DNA of 64,000 bases from Bugulina stolonifera (lineage: Eukaryota > Bryozoa > Gymnolaemata > Cheilostomatida > Bugulidae), in the NCBI GenBank assembly GCA_935421135.1, contig OW285195.1, forward strand, positions 496,001 through 560,000. Reading direction: 5' to 3'. The position numbers and the translations under genes are program-made. The notes beneath the pieces were generated by a model that worked only from the letters and a program-made list of their open reading frames with translations, ran no database searches and had not been told where the DNA came from. Position 1 is the first letter of the stretch, and the number at the start of each line of letters is the position of its first letter. Positions 40,884 to 56,800 of this stretch are shown here, piece by piece.

Positions 40884-43800
40884 ATGCACTCTATGCATAG
40901 AATACATAGAACTCTATGTCTTCTATGTATTCTATGCACTGTATGCATAGAATACGTAGATCGCATTCTATGCATAGAATATATTGATCACATGGAATGC
41001 ATTCTGTGCACTCTATACATTCCATATAATCTATGCGTTCTATGCATAGAATACATTCTATGCACTATATGCATTCCATGTAATCTATGCGTTCTATGCA
41101 TAGAATACATAGATTGCATTCTATGCATAGAATACATAGAATGCATAGAATGCATAAAATGCGTTCCATGTAATCTATGCACTCTATGCATAGAATACAT
41201 AGAACTCTATGTCTTCTATGTATTCTATGCATTCTATGCATGGAATATATAGAATACATAGGTTGCATTCCATGCACTCTATACATTCCATGTAATCTAT
41301 GCGTTCTATGCATAGAATACATAGATTGCATTCTATGCATAGAATATATTGATCACATAGAATGCATTCTGTGCACTCTATACATTCCATGTAATCTATG
41401 CGTTCTATGCATGGAATACATTCTATGCACTATATGCGTTCCATGTAATCTATGCGTTCTATGCATAGAATACATAGATTGCATTTTATGCATTCTATGC
41501 ATTCTATGCATAGAATACATAGAAGACATAGAATGCATTATGTGCATAGAATACTTATAATTCTATATCTTCCATGTGTTCTATGCATCATTCTATGCAT
41601 AGAATACATAGATTGCATTCTATGCATAGAATATATTGATCACATAGAATGCATTCTATGCACTCTATACATTCCATGTAATCTATGCATTCTATGCATA
41701 GAATACATTCTATGCACTCTATGCATTCCATGTAATCTATGCGTTCTATGCATAGAATACATAGAATACATTGATTACATAGAAGGCATTGTATGTAATC
41801 AATGTATTTTATGCATTCTATGCATAGAATACATAGATTGCATTCTATGCATAGAATACATTGATCACATAGAATGCATTCTGTGCACTCTATGCATTCA
41901 ATGTAACCTATGCATTCTATGCATAGAATACATAGATTGCATTCTATGCATTCTATGCATTCTATGCATTCTATGCATAGAATACATAGAATACATAGAA
42001 GACATAGAATGCATAAAATGCGTTCCATGTAATCTATGCACTCTATGCATAGAATACATAGAACTCTATGTGTTCTATGTATTCTATGCATTCTATGCAT
42101 GAAATATACAGAATACATTGGTTGCATTCTATGCACTCTATGCATTCCTTGTAATCTATGCATTCTATGTATTCTATGGTATTGATGCATAGAATACCTT
42201 TTTATGCATAGAATGCATAAAATACATTTATCACAAAGAATGCATTCTATGCACTCTATGCATCCCATGTAATCTATGCATTCTATGCATAGAATACATA
42301 AATTGCATTCTATGCATTCTATGCATGAAATACATAGAAGACATAGAAGACATAGAATGCATAGAATGCGTTCCATGTTATCTATGCACTCTATGCATAG
42401 AATACATATATTGCATTCTATGCATTCGATGCATAGAATACATAGAATACATTGATTACATAGAAGGCATTGTATGTGGTCAATGTATTTTATGCATTCT
42501 ATGCATAGAATACATAGATTGCATTCTATGCGTAGAATACATTGATCACATAGAATGCATTCTGTGCACTCTATGCATTCAATGTAACCTATGCATTCTA
42601 TGCATAGAATACATAGATTGCATTCTATGCATTCTATGCATAGAAAACATAGAATACATTGATTACATAGAAGGCATTGTATGTAATCAATGTATTTTAT
42701 GCATTCTATACATAGAATACATAGATTGCATTCTATGCATAGAATATATTCATTACATAGAATGCATTCTATGCACTATATACATTCCATGTAATCTATG
42801 CGTTCTATGCATAGAATACATTCTATGCACTCTATGCATACCATGTAATCTATGCGTTCTATGCATAGAATAAATAGAATACATTGATTACATAGAAGGC
42901 ATTGTATGTAATCAATGTATTTTATGCATTCTATGCATAGAGTACATAGATTGCATTCTATGCATAGAATATATTGATCACATAGAATGCATTCTGTGCA
43001 CTCTATACATTCCATGTAATCTATGCGTTCTATGCATGGAATACATTCTATGCACTATATGCGTTCCATGTAATCTATGCGTTCTATGCATAGACTACAT
43101 AGATTGCATTTTATGCATTCTATGCATTCTATGCATAGAATACATAGAAGACATAGAATGCATTATGTGCATAGAATACTTATAATTCTATATCTCCCAT
43201 GTGTTCTACGCATCATTCTATGCATAGAATACATAGATTGCATTCTATGCATAGAATATATTGATCACATAGAATGCATTCTATGCACTATACATTCCAT
43301 GTAATCTATGCATTCTATGCATAGAATACATTCTATGCACTCTATGCATTCCATGTAATCTATGCGTTCTATGCATAGAATACATATAATACATTGATTA
43401 CATAGAAGGCATTGTATGTAATCAATGTATTTTATGCATTCTATGCATAGAATACATAGATTGCATTCTATGCGTAGAATACATTGATCACATAGAATGC
43501 ATTCTGTGCACTCTATGCATTCAATGTAACCTATGCATTCTATGCATAGAATACATAGATTGCATTCTATGCATTCTATGCATTCTATGCATTCTATGCA
43601 TAGAATACATAGAATACATAGAAGACATAGAATGCATAAAATGCGTTCCATGTAATCTATGCACTCTATGCATAGAATACATAGAACTCTATGGGTTCTA
43701 TGTATTCTATGCATTCTATGCATGGAATATACAAAATACATTGGTTGCATTCTATGCACTCTATGCATTCCTTGTAATCTATGCATTCTATGTATTCTAT

Positions 43801-44389
43801 GGTATTGATGCATAGAATACCTTTTTATGCATAGAATGCATAAAATACATTTATCACAAAGAATGCATTCTATGCACTCTATGCATCCCATGTAATCTAT
43901 AAAATACATTTATCACAAAGAATGCATTCTATGCACTCTATGCATCCCATGTAATCTATGCATTCTATGCATAGAATACATAAATTGCATTCTATGCATT
44001 CTATGCATGAAATACATAGAAGACATAGAAGACATAGAATGCATAGAATGCGTTCCATGTTATCTATGCACTCTATGCATAGAATACATATATTGCATTC
44101 TATGCATTCGATGCATAGAATACATAGAATACATTGATTACATAGAAGGCATTGTATGTGGTCAATGTATTTTATGCATTCTATGCATAGAATACATAGA
44201 TTGCATTCTATGCGTAGAATACATTGATCACATAGAACGCATTCTGTGCACTCTATGCATTCAATGTAACCTATGCATTCTATGCATAGAATACATAGAT
44301 TGCATTCTATGCATTCTATGCATTCTATGCATAGAATACATAGAATACATAGAAGACATAGAATGCATAAAATGCGTTCCATGTAATCT
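40884..44389. repeat. HOR block B9, type I with 59-bp duplication (3,506 bp)
   Basis: Order is L3 (40955), L1 (41554), L2-V1 (42199), L1 (43179), L2-V1 (43822). Without the extra 59 bp at 43,842-43,959 it would be 3,447 bp, equal to the type I block at 49,261. Confidence 0.8.
43842..43959. repeat. 59-bp perfect tandem duplication inside L2
   Basis: Bases 43,842-43,900 and 43,901-43,959 are identical, each running from AAAATACATTTATCACAAAG to CATCCCATGTAATCTAT. Since 59 is not a multiple of 9, the second copy sits out of phase with the word lattice. Sibling L2 copies have a single version. The junction shares only AT with the normal flank. Confidence 0.9.
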
Positions 44390-46231
44390 ATGCACTCTAT
44401 GCATAGAATACATAGAACTCTATGTCTTCTATGTATTCTATGCACTGTATGCATAGAATACGTAGATCGCATTCTATGCATAGAATATATTGATCACATG
44501 GAATGCATTCTGTGCACTCTATACATTCCATATAATCTATGCGTTCTATGCATAGAATACATTCTATGCACTATATGCATTCCATGTAATCTATGCGTTC
44601 TATGCATAGAATACATAGATTGCATTCTATGCATTCTATGCATTCTATGCATAGAATACATAGAATGCATAGAATGCATAAAATGCGTTCCATGTAATCT
44701 ATGCACTCTATGCATAGAATACATAGAACTCTATGTCTTCTATGTATTCTATGCATTCTATGCATGGAATATATAGAATACATAGGTTGCATTCCATGCA
44801 CTCTATACATTCCATGTAATCTATGCGTTCTATGCATAGAATACATAGATTGCATTCTATGCATAGAATATATTGATCACATAGAATGCATTCTGTGCAC
44901 TCTATACATTCCATGTAATCTATGCGTTCTATGCATGGAATACATTCTATGCACTATATGCGTTCCATGTAATCTATGCGTTCTATGCATAGAATACATA
45001 GATTGCATTTTATGCATTCTATGCATTCTATGCATAGAATACATAGAAGACATAGAATGCATTATGTGCATAGAATACTTATAATTCTATATCTTCCATG
45101 TGTTCTATGCATCATTCTATGCATAGAATACATAGATTGCATTCTATGCATAGAATATATTGATCACATAGAATGCATTCTATGCACTCTATACATTCCA
45201 TGTAATCTATGCATTCTATGCATAGAATACATTCTATGCACTCCATGCATTCCATGTAATCTATGCGTTCTATGCATAGAATACATAGAATACATTGATT
45301 ACATAGAAGGCATTGTATGTAATCAATGTATTTTATGCATTCTATGCATAGAATACATAGATTGCATTCTATGCGTAGAATACATTGATCACATAGAATG
45401 CATTCTGTGCACTCTATGCATTCAATGTAACCTATGCATTCTATGCATAGAATACATAGATTGCATTTTATGCATTCTATGCATTCTATGCATTCTATGC
45501 ATTCTATGCATAGAATACATAGAATACATAGAAGACATAGAATGCATAAAATGCGTTCCATGTAATCTATGCACTCTATGCATAGAATACATAGAACTCT
45601 ATGTGTTCTATGTATTCTATGCATTCTATGCATGAAATATACAGAATACATTGGTTGCATTCTATGCACTCTATGCATTCCTTGTAATCTATGCATTCTA
45701 TGTATTCTATGGTATTGATGCATAGAATACCTTTTTATGCATAGAATGCATAAAATACATTTATCACAAAGAATGCATTCTATGCACTCTATGCATCCCA
45801 TGTAATCTATGCATTCTATGCATAGAATACATAAATTGCATTCTATGCATTCTATGCATGAAATACATAGAAGACATAGAAGACATAGAATGCATAGAAT
45901 GCGTTCCATGTTATCTATGCACTCTATGCATAGAATACATATATTGCATTCTATGCATTCGATGCATAGAATACATAGAATACATTGATTACATAGAAGG
46001 CATTGTATGTGGTCAATGTATTTTATGCATTCTATGCATAGAATACATAGATTGCATTCTATGCGTAGAATACATTGATCACATAGAATGCATTCTGTGC
46101 ACTCTATGAATTCAATGTAACCTATGTATTCTATGCATAGAATGCATAGATTGCATTCTATGCATTCTATGCATAGAATACATAGAATACATAGAAGACA
46201 TAGAATGCATAAAATGCGTTCCATGTAATCT
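44390..46231. repeat. Short HOR block B10 (1,842 bp)
   Basis: Order is L3 (44461), L1 (45078), L2-V1 (45732); the second L1-L2 pair of a type I block is missing. The first part matches 3,499-4,668 at offset 40,891. The run near 45,465 has four consecutive TGCATTCTA words after a TGCATTTTA. Confidence 0.75.
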
Positions 46232-49200
46232 ATGCACTCTATGCATAGAATACATAGAACTCTATGTCTTCTATGTATTCTATGCACTGTATGCATAGAA
46301 TACGTAGATCGCATTCTATGCATAGAATATATTGATCACATGGAATGCATTCTGTGCACTCTATACATTCCATATAATCTATGCGTTCTATGCATAGAAT
46401 ACATTCTATGCACTATATGCATTCCATGTAATTTATGCGTTCTATGCATAGAATACATAGATTGCATTCTATGCATTCTATGCATTCTATGCATAGAATA
46501 CATAGAAGACATAGAATGCATAAAATGCGTTCCATGTAATCTATGCACTCTATGCATAGAATACATAGAACTCTATGTCTTCTATGTATTCTATGCATTC
46601 TATGCATGGAATATATAGAATACATAGGTTGCATTCCATGCACTCTATACATTCCATGTAATCTATGCGTTCTATGCATAGAATACATTCTATGCATTCC
46701 ATGTAATCTATGCGTTCTATGCATAGAATACATAGATTGCATTCTATGCATCCGATGCATAGAATACATAGAAGACATAGAATGCATAAAATGTGTCCAT
46801 GTAATCTGTGCACTCTATAGAATGCATTATGTGCATAGAATACTTATAATTCTATATCTTCCATGTGTTCTATGCATCATTCTATGCATAGAATACATAG
46901 ATTGCATTCTATGCGTCCGATGCATAGAATACATAGAATACATAGAATGCATTGTATGTAATCAATGTATTTTATGCAATCTATGCATAGAATACATCGA
47001 TTGCATTCTATGCATAGAATGCATTGATCACATAGAATGCATTCTGTGCACTCTATGCATTCAATGTAACCTATGCATTCTATGCATAGAATACATAGAT
47101 TGCATTCTATGCATTCTATGCATTCTATGCATAGAATACATAGAATACATAGAAGACATAGAATGCATAAAATGCGTTCCACGTAATCTATGCACTCTAT
47201 GCATAGAATACATAGAACTCTATGTCTTCTATGTATTCTATGCATTCTATGCATGGAATATATGGAATACATAGGTTGCATTCTATGCACTCTATGCATT
47301 CCTTGTAATCTATGCATTCTATGTATTCTATGGTATTGATGCATAGAGTACTTTTTATGCATAGAATGCATAGAATACATTTATCACAAAGAATGCATTC
47401 TATGCACTCTATGCATCCCATGTAATCTATGCATTTTATGCGTAGAATACATAGATTGCATTCGATGCATTCTATGCATGAAATACATAGAAGACATAGA
47501 AGACATAGAATGCATAGAATGCGTTCCATGTAATCTATGCACTCTATGCATAGAATACATAGATTGCATTCTATGCATTCGATGCATAGAATACATTGAT
47601 TACATAGAAGGCATTGTATGTAATCAATGTATTTTATGCATTCTATGCATAGAATACATAGATTGCATTCTATGCATAGAATATATTGATCACATAGAAT
47701 GCGTTCTATGCACTATATACATTCCATGTAATCTATGCGTTCTATGCATAGAATACATTCTATGCACTCTATGCATACCATGTAATCTATGCGTTCTATG
47801 CATAGAATAAATAGAATACATTGATTACATAGAAGGCATTGTATGTAATCAATGTATTTTATGCATTCTATGCATAGAATACATAGATTGCATTCTATGC
47901 ATAGAATATATTGATCACATAGAATGCATTCTGTGCACTCTATACATTCCATGTAATCTATGCGTTCTATGCATGGAATACATTCTATGCACTATATGCG
48001 TTCCATGTAATCTATGCGTTCTATGCATAGAATACATAGATTGCATTTTATGCATTCTATGCATTCTATGCATAGAATACATAGAAGACATAGAATGCAT
48101 TATGTGCATAGAATACTTATAATTCTATATCTCCCATGTGTTCTATGCATCATTCTAGGCATAGAATACATAGATTGCATTCTATGCATAGAATATATTG
48201 ATCACATAGAATGCATTCTATGCACTCTATACATTCCATGTAATCTATGCATTCTATGCATAGAATACATTCTATGCACTCTATGCATTCCATGTAATCT
48301 ATGCGTTCTATGCATAGAATACATAGAATACATTGATTACATAGAAGGCATTGTATGTAATCAATGTATTTTATGCATTCTATGCATAGAATACATAGAT
48401 TGCATTCTATGCGTAGAATACATTGATCACATAGAATGCATTCTGTGCACTCTATGCATTCAATGTAACCTATGCATTCTATGCATAGAATACATAGATT
48501 GCATTCTATGCATTCTATGCATTCTATGCATAGAATACATAGAATACATAGAAGACATAGAATGCATAAAATGCGTTCCATGTAATCTATGCACTCTATG
48601 CATAGAATACATAGAACTCTATGTGTTCTATGTATTCTATGCATTCTATGCATGGAATATACAAAATACATTGGTTGCATTCTATGCACTCTATGCATTC
48701 CTTGTAATCTATGCATTCTATGTATTCTATGGTATTGATGCATAGAATACCTTTTTATGCATAGAATTCATAAAATACATTTATCACAAAGAATGCATTC
48801 TATGCACTCTATGCATCCCATGTAATCTATGCATTCTATGCATAGAATACATAAATTGCATTCTATGCATTCTATGCATGAAATACATAGAAGACATAGA
48901 AGACATAGAATGCATAGAATGCGTTCCATGTTATCTATGCACTCTATGCATAGAATACATATATTGCATTCTATGCATTCGATGCATAGAATACATAGAA
49001 TACATTGATTACATAGAAGGCATTGTATGTGTTCAATGTATTTTATGCATTCTATGCATAGAATACATAGATTGCATTCTATGCGTAGAATACATTGATC
49101 ACATAGAATGCATTCTGTGCACTCTATGCATTCAATGTAACCTATGCATTCTATGCATAGAATACATAGATTGCACTCTATGCATTCTATGCATTCTATG

Positions 49201-49260
49201 CATAGAATACATAGAATACATAGAAGACATAGAATGCATAAAATGCGTTCCATGTAATCT
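46232..49260. repeat. HOR block B11, type II (3,029 bp)
   Basis: Order is L3 (46303), L4-L1 (46843), L2-V2 (47352), L1 (48116), L2-V1 (48752). It matches the 3,038-bp block at 53,808 at offset 7,576, with whole-word indels further along. The second L2 has ATAGAATTCATAAAATAC instead of ATAGAATGCATAAAATAC. Confidence 0.8.
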
Positions 49261-52200
49261 ATGCACTCTATGCATAGAATACATAGAACTCTATGTCTTC
49301 TATGTATTCTATGCACTGTATGCATAGAATACGTAGATCGCATTCTATGCATAGAATATATTGATCACATGGAATGCATTCTGTGCACTCTATACATTCC
49401 ATATAATCTATGCGTTCTATGCATACAATACATTCTATGCACTATATGCATTCCATGTAATCTATGCGTTCTATGCATAGAATACATAGATTGCATTCTA
49501 TGCATAGAATACATAGAATGCATAGAATGCATAAAATGCGTTCCATGTAATCTATGCACTCTATGCATAGAATACATAGAACTCTATGTCTTCTATGTAT
49601 TCTATGCATTCTATGCATGGAATATATAGAATACATAGGTTGCATTCCATGCACTCTATACATTCCATGTAATCTATGCGTTCTATGCATAGAATACATA
49701 GATTGCATTCTATGCATAGAATATATTGATCACATAGAATGCATTCTGTGCACTCTATACATTCCATGTAATCTATGCGTTCTATGCATGGAATACATTC
49801 TATGCACTATATGCGTTCCATGTAATCTATGCGTTCTATGCATAGAATACATAGATTGCATTTTATGCATTCTATGCATTCTATGCATAGAATACATAGA
49901 AGACATAGAATGCATTATGTGCATAGAATACTTATAATTCTATATCTTCCATGTGTTCTATGCATCATTCTATGCATAGAATACATAGATTGCATTCTAT
50001 GCATAGAATATATTGATCACATAGAATGCATTCTATGCACTCTATACATTCCATGTAATCTATGCATTCTATGCATAGAATACATTCTATGCACTCTATG
50101 CATTCCATGTAATCTATGCGTTCTATGCATAGAATACATAGAATACATTGATTACATAGAAGGCATTGTATGTAATCAATGTATTTTATGCATTCTATGC
50201 ATAGAATACATAGATTGCATTCTATGCGTAGAATACATTGATCACATAGAATGCATTCTGTGCACTCTATGCATTCAATGTAACCTATGCATTCTATGCA
50301 TAGAATACATAGATTGCATTCTATGCATTCTATGCATTCTATGCATTCTATGCATAGAATACATAGAATACATAGAAGACATAGAATGCATAAAATGCGT
50401 TCCATGTAATCTATGCACTCTATGCATAGAATACATAGAACTCTATGTGTTCTATGTATTCTATGCATTCTATGCATGAAATATACAGAATACATTGGTT
50501 GCATTCTATGCACTCTATGCATTCCTTGTAATCTATGCATTCTATGTATTCTATGGTATTGATGCATAGAATACCTTTTTATGCATAGAATGCATAAAAT
50601 ACATTTATCACAAAGAATGCATTCTATGCACTCTATGCATCCCATGTAATCTATGCATTCTATGCATAGAATACATAAATTGCATTCTATGCATTCTATG
50701 CATGAAATACATAGAAGACATAGAAGACATAGAATGCATAGAATGCGTTCCATGTTATCTATGCACTCTATGCATAGAATACATATATTGCATTCTATGC
50801 ATTCGATGCATAGAATACATAGAATACATTGATTACATAGAAGGCATTGTATGTGGTCAATGTATTTTATGCATTCTATGCATAGAATACATAGATTGCA
50901 TTCTATGCGTAGAATACATTGATCACATAGAATGCATTCTGTGCACTCTATGCATTCAATGTAACCTATGCATTCTATGCATAGAATACATAGATTGCAT
51001 TCTATGCATTCTATGCATAGAAAACATAGAATACATTGATTACATAGAAGGCATTGTATGTAATCAATGTATTTTATGCATTCTATACATAGAATACATA
51101 GATTGCATTCTATGCATAGAATATATTCATTACATAGAATGCATTCTATGCACTATATACATTCCATGTAATCTATGCGTTCTATGCATAGAATACATTC
51201 TATGCACTCTATGCATACCATGTAATCTATGCGTTCTATGCATAGAATAAATAGAATACATTGATTACATAGAAGGCATTGTATGTAATCAATGTATTTT
51301 ATGCATTCTATGCATAGAGTACATAGATTGCATTCTATGCATAGAATATATTGATCACATAGAATGCATTCTGTGCACTCTATACATTCCATGTAATCTA
51401 TGCGTTCTATGCATGGAATACATTCTATGCACTATATGCGTTCCATGTAATCTATGCGTTCTATGCATAGACTACATAGATTGCATTTTATGCATTCTAT
51501 GCATTCTATGCATAGAATACATAGAAGACATAGAATGCATTATGTGCATAGAATACTTATAATTCTATATCTCCCATGTGTTCTACGCATCATTCTATGC
51601 ATAGAATACATAGATTGCATTCTATGCATAGAATATATTGATCACATAGAATGCATTCTATGCACTATACATTCCATGTAATCTATGCATTCTATGCATA
51701 GAATACATTCTATGCACTCTATGCATTCCATGTAATCTATGCGTTCTATGCATAGAATACATATAATACATTGATTACATAGAAGGCATTGTATGTAATC
51801 AATGTATTTTATGCATTCTATGCATAGAATACATAGATTGCATTCTATGCGTAGAATACATTGATCACATAGAATGCATTCTGTGCACTCTATGCATTCA
51901 ATGTAACCTATGCATTCTATGCATAGAATACATAGATTGCATTCTATGCATTCTATGCATTCTATGCATTCTATGCATAGAATACATAGAATACATAGAA
52001 GACATAGAATGCATAAAATGCGTTCCATGTAATCTATGCACTCTATGCATAGAATACATAGAACTCTATGTGTTCTATGTATTCTATGCATTCTATGCAT
52101 GGAATATACAAAATACATTGGTTGCATTCTATGCACTCTATGCATTCCTTGTAATCTATGCATTCTATGTATTCTATGGTATTGATGCATAGAATACCTT

Positions 52201-52707
52201 TTTATGCATAGAATGCATAAAATACATTTATCACAAAGAATGCATTCTATGCACTCTATGCATCCCATGTAATCTATGCATTCTATGCATAGAATACATA
52301 AATTGCATTCTATGCATTCTATGCATGAAATACATAGAAGACATAGAAGACATAGAATGCATAGAATGCGTTCCATGTTATCTATGCACTCTATGCATAG
52401 AATACATATATTGCATTCTATGCATTCGATGCATAGAATACATAGAATACATTGATTACATAGAAGGCATTGTATGTGGTCAATGTATTTTATGCATTCT
52501 ATGCATAGAATACATAGATTGCATTCTATGCGTAGAATACATTGATCACATAGAATGCATTCTGTGCACTCTATGCATTCAATGTAACCTATGCATTCTA
52601 TGCATAGAATACATAGATTGCATTCTATGCATTCTATGCATTCTATGCATAGAATACATAGAATACATAGAAGACATAGAATGCATAAAATGCGTTCCAT
52701 GTAATCT
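49261..52707. repeat. HOR block B12, type I (3,447 bp)
   Basis: Order is L3 (49332), L1 (49931), L2-V1 (50576), L1 (51556), L2-V1 (52199). It matches block B1 at offset 49,191 to about 51 kb and 49,200 afterwards, a one-word difference. Confidence 0.8.
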
Positions 52708-53807
52708 ATGCACTCTATGCATAGAATACATAGAACTCTATGTCTTCTATGTATTCTATGCACTGTATGCATAGAATACGTAGATCGCATTCTATGCATA
52801 GAATATATTGATCACATGGAATGCATTCTGTGCACTCTATACATTCCATATAATCTATGCGTTCTATGCATAGAATACATTCTATGCACTATATGCATTC
52901 CATGTAATCTATGCGTTCTATGCATAGAATACATAGATTGCATTCTATGCGTAGAATACATTGATCACATAGAATGCATTCTGTGCACTCTATGCATTCA
53001 ATGTAACCTATGCATTCTATGCATAGAATACATAGATTGCATTCTATGCATTCTATGCATTCTATGCATTCTATGCATTCTATGCATAGAATACATAGAA
53101 TACATAGAAGACATAGAATGCATAAAATGCGTTCCATGTAATCTATGCACTCTATGCATAGAATACATAGAACTCTATGTGTTCTATGTATTCTATGCAT
53201 TCTATGCATGAAATATACAGAATACATTGGTTGCATTCTATGCACTCTATGCATTCCTTGTAATCTATGCATTCTATGTATTCTATGGTATTGATGCATA
53301 GAATACCTTTTTATGCATAGAATGCATAAAATACATTTATCACAAAGAATGCATTCTATGCACTCTATGCATCCCATGTAATCTATGCATTCTATGCATA
53401 GAATACATAAATTGCATTCTATGCATTCTATGCATGAAATACATAGAAGACATAGAAGACATAGAATGCATAGAATGCGTTCCATGTTATCTATGCACTC
53501 TATGCATAGAATACATATATTGCATTCTATGCATTCGATGCATAGAATACATAGAATACATTGATTACATAGAAGGCATTGTATGTGGTCAATGTATTTT
53601 ATGCATTCTATGCATAGAATACATAGATTGCATTCTATGCGTAGAATACATTGATCACATAGAATGCATTCTGTGCACTCTATGAATTCAATGTAACCTA
53701 TGCATTCTATGCATAGAATACATAGATTGCATTCTATGCATTCTATGCATAGAATACATAGAATACATAGAAGACATAGAATGCATAAAATGCGTTCCAT
53801 GTAATCT
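52708..53807. repeat. Short HOR block B13 lacking L1 (1,100 bp)
   Basis: L3 (52779) is followed only by L2-V1 (53308). Sequence after L3 jumps at about 52,948 to GCATTCTATGCGTAGAATAC, which in full blocks lies downstream of L1. This implies a deletion of roughly 0.75 kb compared with the 1,842-bp block at 44,390. Confidence 0.75.
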
Positions 53808-56800
53808 ATGCACTCTATGCATAGAATACATAGAACTCTATGTCTTCTATGTATTCTATGCACTGTATGCATAGAATACGTAGATCGCATTCTATGCATA
53901 GAATATATTGATCACATGGAATGCATTCTGTGCACTCTATACATTCCATATAATCTATGCGTTCTATGCATAGAATACATTCTATGCACTATATGCATTC
54001 CATGTAATTTATGCGTTCTATGCATAGAATACATAGATTGCATTCTATGCATTCTATGCATTCTATGCATAGAATACATAGAAGACATAGAATGCATAAA
54101 ATGCGTTCCATGTAATCTATGCACTCTATGCATAGAATACATAGAACTCTATGTCTTCTATGTATTCTATGCATTCTATGCATGGAATATATAGAATACA
54201 TAGGTTGCATTCCATGCACTCTATACATTCCATGTAATCTATGCGTTCTATGCATAGAATACATTCTATGCATTCCATGTAATCTATGCGTTCTATGCAT
54301 AGAATACATAGATTGCATTCTATGCATCCGATGCATAGAATACATAGAAGACATAGAATGCATAAAATGTGTCCATGTAATCTGTGCACTCTATAGAATG
54401 CATTATGTGCATAGAATACTTATAATTCTATATCTTCCATGTGTTCTATGCATCATTCTATGCATAGAATACATAGATTGCATTCTATGCGTCCGATGCA
54501 TAGAATACATAGAATACATAGAATGCATTGTATGTAATCAATGTATTTTATGCAATCTATGCATAGAATACATCGATTGCATTCTATGCATAGAATGCAT
54601 TGATCACATAGAATGCATTCTGTGCACTCTATGCATTCAATGTAACCTATGCATTCTATGCATAGAATACATAGATTGCATTCTATGCATTCTATGCATT
54701 CTATGCATAGAATACATAGAATACATAGAAGACATAGAATGCATAAAATGCGTTCCACGTAATCTATGCACTCTATGCATAGAATACATAGAACTCTATG
54801 TCTTCTATGTATTCTATGCATTCTATGCATGGAATATATGGAATACATAGGTTGCATTCTATGCACTCTATGCATTCCTTGTAATCTATGCATTCTATGT
54901 ATTCTATGGTATTGATGCATAGAGTACTTTTTATGCATAGAATGCATAGAATACATTTATCACAAAGAATGCATTCTATGCACTCTATGCATCCCATGTA
55001 ATCTATGCATTTTATGCGTAGAATACATAGATTGCATTCTATGCATTCTATGCATGAAATACATAGAAGACATAGAAGACATAGAATGCATAGAATGCGT
55101 TCCATGTAATCTATGCACTCTATGCATAGAATACATAGATTGCATTCTATGCATTCGATGCATAGAATACATAGAATACATTGATTACATAGAAGGCATT
55201 GTATGTAATCAATGTATTTTATGCATTCTATGCATAGAATACATAGATTGCATTCTATGCATAGAATATATTGATCACATAGAATGCGTTCTATGCACTA
55301 TATACATTCCATGTAATCTATGCGTTCTATGCATAGAATACATTCTATGCACTCTATGCATACCATGTAATCTATGCGTTCTATGCATAGAATAAATAGA
55401 ATACATTGATTACATAGAAGGCATTGTATGTAATCAATGTATTTTATGCATTCTATGCATAGAATACATAGATTGCACTCTATGCATAGAATATATTGAT
55501 CACATAGAATGCATTCTGTGCACTCTATACATTCCATGTAATCTATGCGTTCTATGCATGGAATACATTCTATGCACTATATGCGTTCCATGTAATCTAT
55601 GCGTTCTATGCATAGAATACATAGATTGCATTTTATGCATTCTATGCATTCTATGCATAGAATACATAGAAGACATAGAATGCATTATGTGCATAGAATA
55701 CTTATAATTCTATATCTCCCATGTGTTCTATGCATCATTCTAGGCATAGAATACATAGATTGCATTCTATGCATAGAATATATTGATCACATAGAATGCA
55801 TTCTATGCACTCTATACATTCCATGTAATCTATGCATTCTATGCATAGAATACATTCTATGCACTCTATGCATTCCATGTAATCTATGCGTTCTATGCAT
55901 AGAATACATAGAATACATTGATTACATAGAAGGCATTGTATGTAATCAATGTATTTTATGCATTCTATGCATAGAATACATAGATTGCATTCTATGCGTA
56001 GAATACATTGATCACATAGAATGCATTCTGTGCACTCTATGCATTCAATGTAACCTATGCATTCTATGCATAGAATACATAGATTGCATTCTATGCATTC
56101 TATGCATTCTATGCATTCTATGCATAGAATACATAGAATACATAGAAGACATAGAATGCATAAAATGCGTTCCATGTAATCTATGCACTCTATGCATAGA
56201 ATACATAGAACTCTATGTGTTCTATGTATTCTATGCATTCTATGCATGGAATATACAGAATACATAGGTTGCATTCTATGCACTCTATGCATTCCTTGTA
56301 ATCTATGCATTCTATGTATTCTATGGTATTGATGCATAGAATACCTTTTTATGCATAGAATGCATAAAATACATTTATCACAAAGAATGCATTCTATGCA
56401 CTCTATGCATCCCATGTAATCTATGCATTCTATGCATAGAATGCATAGAATGCAATTTATGTATTCTATGCATGAAATACATAGAAGACATAGAAGACAT
56501 AGAATGCATAGAATGCGTTCCATGTTATCTATGCACTCTATGCATAGAATACATATATTGCATTCTATGCATTCGATGCATAGAATACATAGAATACATT
56601 GATTACATAGAAGGCATTGTATGTGGTCAATGTATTTTATGCATTCTATGCATAGAATACATAGATTGCATTCTATGCGTAGAATACATTGATCACATAG
56701 AATGCATTCTGTGCACTCTATGAATTCAATGTAACCTATGCATTCTATGCATAGAATACATAGATTGCATTCTATGCATTCTATGCATAGAATACATAGA

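Noticed and set aside
45112..46323. Long open reading frames, here 403 codons on the minus strand, with many similar ones on both strands.
   Set aside because: They consist only of 3-residue repeats dictated by the 9-bp words, overlap open frames in other phases and on the other strand, have no independent start or codon signature, and end at L1, L2 or phase slips. They are shadows of the satellite.
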